From: Candidatus Kerfeldbacteria bacterium RIFOXYC2_FULL_38_9
GTDB lineage: Bacteria; Patescibacteriota; Patescibacteriia; UBA9570; XYC2-FULL-38-9
NCBI GenBank assembly: GCA_001818355.1
Contig: MHKJ01000007.1
Span: forward strand, 30,011-37,548
Length of the DNA: 7,538 nt
Reading direction: 5' to 3'
Positions 6,253-7,538 of this stretch are shown one piece after another; position 1 is the stretch's first letter; every line of letters starts with the position of its first letter. The notes beneath the pieces were generated by a model, which was given only the letters and a program-made list of their open reading frames with translations, did not search any database and was not told where the DNA came from. A program made the position numbers and the translations under genes.

Positions 6253-6567
6253 TTAAATTTTAGTACTCAAAAACCCCACCACACCTCCCAAAATAGCGGA
6301 GATCAACAAAATGATTGGTACGGATTTTCGATCTGCTTTAAGCACAAGAATAATTATGGGCAAAGACATTAAAACGGCAACTATAGTGCCTTTTAGCCAA
6401 CCATCTACGCCGGGAATGTTGATGTGCGTAATAATAAAACCCAAAATAACCCATTGCACAAAAGCAGAGGCGGTTGCATATTTATCTAATTTTTGAATAA
6501 TCATGGGAGTAATGTCAATAATACCTGCTATTACACCCAGTGCTAAAGATAATAAAAGACTGCGCAT
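6253..6567 (-). CDS. Small four-helix membrane protein, function unknown
   Basis: This 104-residue, very hydrophobic protein has four predicted membrane helices at about 3-24, 32-50, 58-76 and 83-101. Short polar turns join them (IQKLDKY at 24-30, GVDGWLKG at 53-60, KADRKS at 77-82). The basic residues of the first and third turns (QKLDK, KADRK) would face the cytoplasm, putting both ends outside; this is only a positive-inside estimate. Small integral proteins of this size and layout occur as conserved hypotheticals in many bacteria; I cannot name a family. It converges on the 473-residue gene with only 9 bases between stop codons and no terminator-like hairpin. Its start, ATG at 6565-6567, follows an A/T-only leader with at best a weak AAGAAA-like purine patch. 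Confidence 0.8.
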   Translation of the reverse strand: MRSLLLSLALGVIAGIIDITPMIIQKLDKYATASAFVQWVILGFIITHINIPGVDGWLKGTIVAVLMSLPIIILVLKADRKSVPIILLISAILGGVVGFLSTKI

Positions 6568-6598
6568 ATTTTTATATTATTTTTTTCTTAATAATTTT

Positions 6599-6627
6599 AT
6601 TGTAAGCAAAATACAGACAAAACACAA
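6599..6627 (-). promoter_or_regulatory. Possible promoter of the four-helix membrane protein gene
   Basis: On the minus strand a -10 box TACAAT (6599-6604, 5 of 6) lies 17 bases from a poor -35 TTGTGT (6622-6627, 3 of 6). The predicted start near 6592 would give a leader of about 25 bases. This is the best candidate upstream of the gene, but the -35 box is weak. Confidence 0.35.
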
Positions 6628-6640
6628 CCGCGAAATGTTG

Positions 6641-6665
6641 CAAACAAAATTTTACATTTTGTTTG
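6641..6665. repeat. Perfect 10-base inverted repeat over the ftsH -35 box (operator candidate)
   Basis: Arms CAAACAAAAT (6641-6650) and ATTTTGTTTG (6656-6665) are exact reverse complements around the spacer TTTAC. The spacer plus the next base is the -35 box of the ftsH promoter. Because the repeat lies upstream of the predicted transcript start it should act as DNA, not RNA. It is not the CIRCE heat-shock element (TTAGCACTC-N9-GAGTGCTAA). A dimeric repressor bound here would block ftsH and, by position, might also affect the divergent gene. Confidence 0.65.
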
Positions 6666-6679
6666 ACAAAGGGTATAAT
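6651..6679 (+). promoter_or_regulatory. ftsH promoter
   Basis: A -35 box TTTACA (6651-6656, 5 of 6) and a perfect -10 box TATAAT (6674-6679) are separated by 17 bases. The predicted start near 6686 leaves about 37 bases of A/T-rich leader, with only a weak AAAAGAA purine patch placed 15 or more bases before the ATG at 6723. A TTGACA at 6663-6668 lies between the two boxes and has no good -10 partner at the right distance. Confidence 0.75.
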
Positions 6680-6722
6680 TTTATGTACTAATATACATTT
6701 CAAAAGAATTAATTTATTTATC

Positions 6723-7538
6723 ATGCAAAAAAATAAGAGAAAAACTCGAGTTAATAAAAATCCTTTAAAAAGTTTTGGTGTTTTACTAATCGCCTTTATT
6801 GTTTTGGCAGCCGTGTTGTCTATGTTTAACCTTCCCGGCAATACTCCCCAAGAAGTGCCCTTAAATGTGGTGGCGCAAAACGTGAAAGACGGAAAAGTAC
6901 AAGAAATTAAAGTAACAGAAGGAACCAATTTAGAAATTATTCTCAAACCAGAGGGCGACAATACACCAGTGACAATCAAATCCACCAAAGAAAGTTTTGA
7001 ATCTTTACAAACTCAGCTGATGAGCTATGGAGTTACTCCTGTCGAACTGCAAAACACTAATATCATTGTCACCGGCGCCAGCGGCTGGAAATATTTCTTA
7101 ACAAATGTTCTGCCGTTTTTACTGCCGGCGGTATTTATCATTTTCTTTTTCTGGATGATGTTTCGACAAGTGCAGGGAAGCAATAATCGCGCCATGATGT
7201 TTGGCCAAATAAAAGGTCAGCCGGAAATGAAAGACAAGAAAAAAAACCTCACCACTTTTGCTGATGTGGCCGGCGCCAGAGAAGCCAAAGAAGAGCTGAC
7301 TGAAATAGTGGATTTCTTAAAACAACCAAAAAAATATACGGCCTTAGGCGCCCGCGTACCAAAAGGAGTTTTGTTAATGGGCGCTCCTGGTACGGGTAAA
7401 ACTCTACTCGCGCGGGCTGTGGCCGGAGAAGCCGGAGTGCCGTTTTTTCATATTTCCGGCTCAGAATTCGTGGAAATGTTTGTGGGCGTGGGTGCTTCCC
7501 GAGTGCGAGACTTTTTTCGTAAAGCAAAAAAATCCGCA
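6723..7538 (+). CDS. ftsH: ATP-dependent zinc metalloprotease FtsH (5' part)
   Basis: FtsH is a membrane-anchored hexameric AAA+ protease that extracts and degrades misfolded membrane proteins and selected regulators. The first 272 residues are present. A basic N-terminus (MQKNKRKTR) leads to membrane helix 1 at about 18-35. An extracytoplasmic domain of about 85 residues follows, then helix 2 at about 125-147 (LPFLLPAVFIIFFFWMMF). The cytoplasmic part begins TTFADVAGAREAKEELTEIV, the usual entry to the AAA domain. Walker A is GAPGTGKT at 220-227 and the aromatic pore loop is F253-V-G in EMFVGVG. Walker B, the second region of homology and the HExxH zinc site lie beyond the window edge. The start ATG at 6723 is chosen because it gives the expected short basic tail before helix 1 and lies 37 bases from the promoter start. 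Expression is likely controlled through the inverted repeat over its -35 box. Confidence 0.97.
   Translation, partial: MQKNKRKTRVNKNPLKSFGVLLIAFIVLAAVLSMFNLPGNTPQEVPLNVVAQNVKDGKVQEIKVTEGTNLEIILKPEGDNTPVTIKSTKESFESLQTQLMSYGVTPVELQNTNIIVTGASGWKYFLTNVLPFLLPAVFIIFFFWMMFRQVQGSNNRAMMFGQIKGQPEMKDKKKNLTTFADVAGAREAKEELTEIVDFLKQPKKYTALGARVPKGVLLMGAPGTGKTLLARAVAGEAGVPFFHISGSEFVEMFVGVGASRVRDFFRKAKKSA

Noticed and set aside
6234..6262. A/T inverted repeat between the two convergent stop codons as a bidirectional terminator
   Set aside because: The arms are only about six A/T pairs around a long loop, so a stable terminator hairpin is not supported.
6663..6691. Alternative ftsH promoter using TTGACA at 6663-6668
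   Set aside because: The hexamer 17 bases downstream is TACTAA (3 of 6), far worse than TTTACA with TATAAT at 6651-6679.
6572..6988. Minus-strand open frame of 138 codons across the ftsH start
   Set aside because: It lies antisense to ftsH, covers the ftsH promoter and palindrome, and would overlap the upstream control region of the four-helix gene. It encodes no recognisable protein.
7249..7527. Minus-strand open frame of 92 codons
   Set aside because: It is antisense to the conserved AAA domain of ftsH; it is a shadow of that coding sequence.

Overview
The window reads as ordinary bacterial chromosome from an AT-rich, tightly packed genome that uses the standard bacterial code (no in-frame TGA is needed anywhere). 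A Patescibacteria/CPR (Parcubacteria-like) origin is the best guess. The reasons are the A/T-rich translation leaders without Shine-Dalgarno sequences, the four-domain S1 protein with a Glu/Lys tail, the style of GyrA and FtsH, a degenerate metallo-beta-lactamase-fold protein and several small membrane proteins of unknown function. This assignment is an inference from sequence style, not from a marker gene. The window contains no RNA gene, CRISPR array, insertion sequence or phage gene that I can see.

Layout. On the minus strand, from right to left, are rpsA (3449-4657), a metallo-beta-lactamase-fold protein lacking its metal ligands (2773-3357), a one-helix membrane protein (2518-2766) and gyrA (1-2513, cut at its 3' end). 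The last three are separated by 6 and 4 bases and look like one operon with its own promoter at 3397-3425. On the plus strand is a 473-residue protein I do not recognise (4822-6243), divergent from rpsA. It converges at 9 bases on a four-helix membrane protein (6253-6567, minus). That gene in turn is divergent from ftsH (6723 to the window end, plus, cut at its 3' end).

Function. Three housekeeping systems are represented: DNA supercoiling (gyrA), translation initiation (rpsA) and membrane protein quality control (ftsH). Four small or unknown genes lie between them. No gene-free stretch exceeds 300 bases. The intergenic stretches (3358-3448, 4658-4821, 6568-6722) hold convincing sigma70-type promoters, three of them with 17-base spacers and near-consensus boxes.

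The most interesting material is regulatory. A perfect 10-base inverted repeat is centred on the ftsH -35 box. Two tandem hairpins lie in a Shine-Dalgarno-less rpsA leader. The divergent rpsA and unknown-gene promoters have -35 boxes only 2 bases apart. A 12-base U-rich start-site motif is shared by rpsA and the next gene downstream. I found no clear evidence for a wholly new multi-gene system; the best candidates for novelty are the 473-residue protein and the metal-less MBL protein in the gyrA operon.
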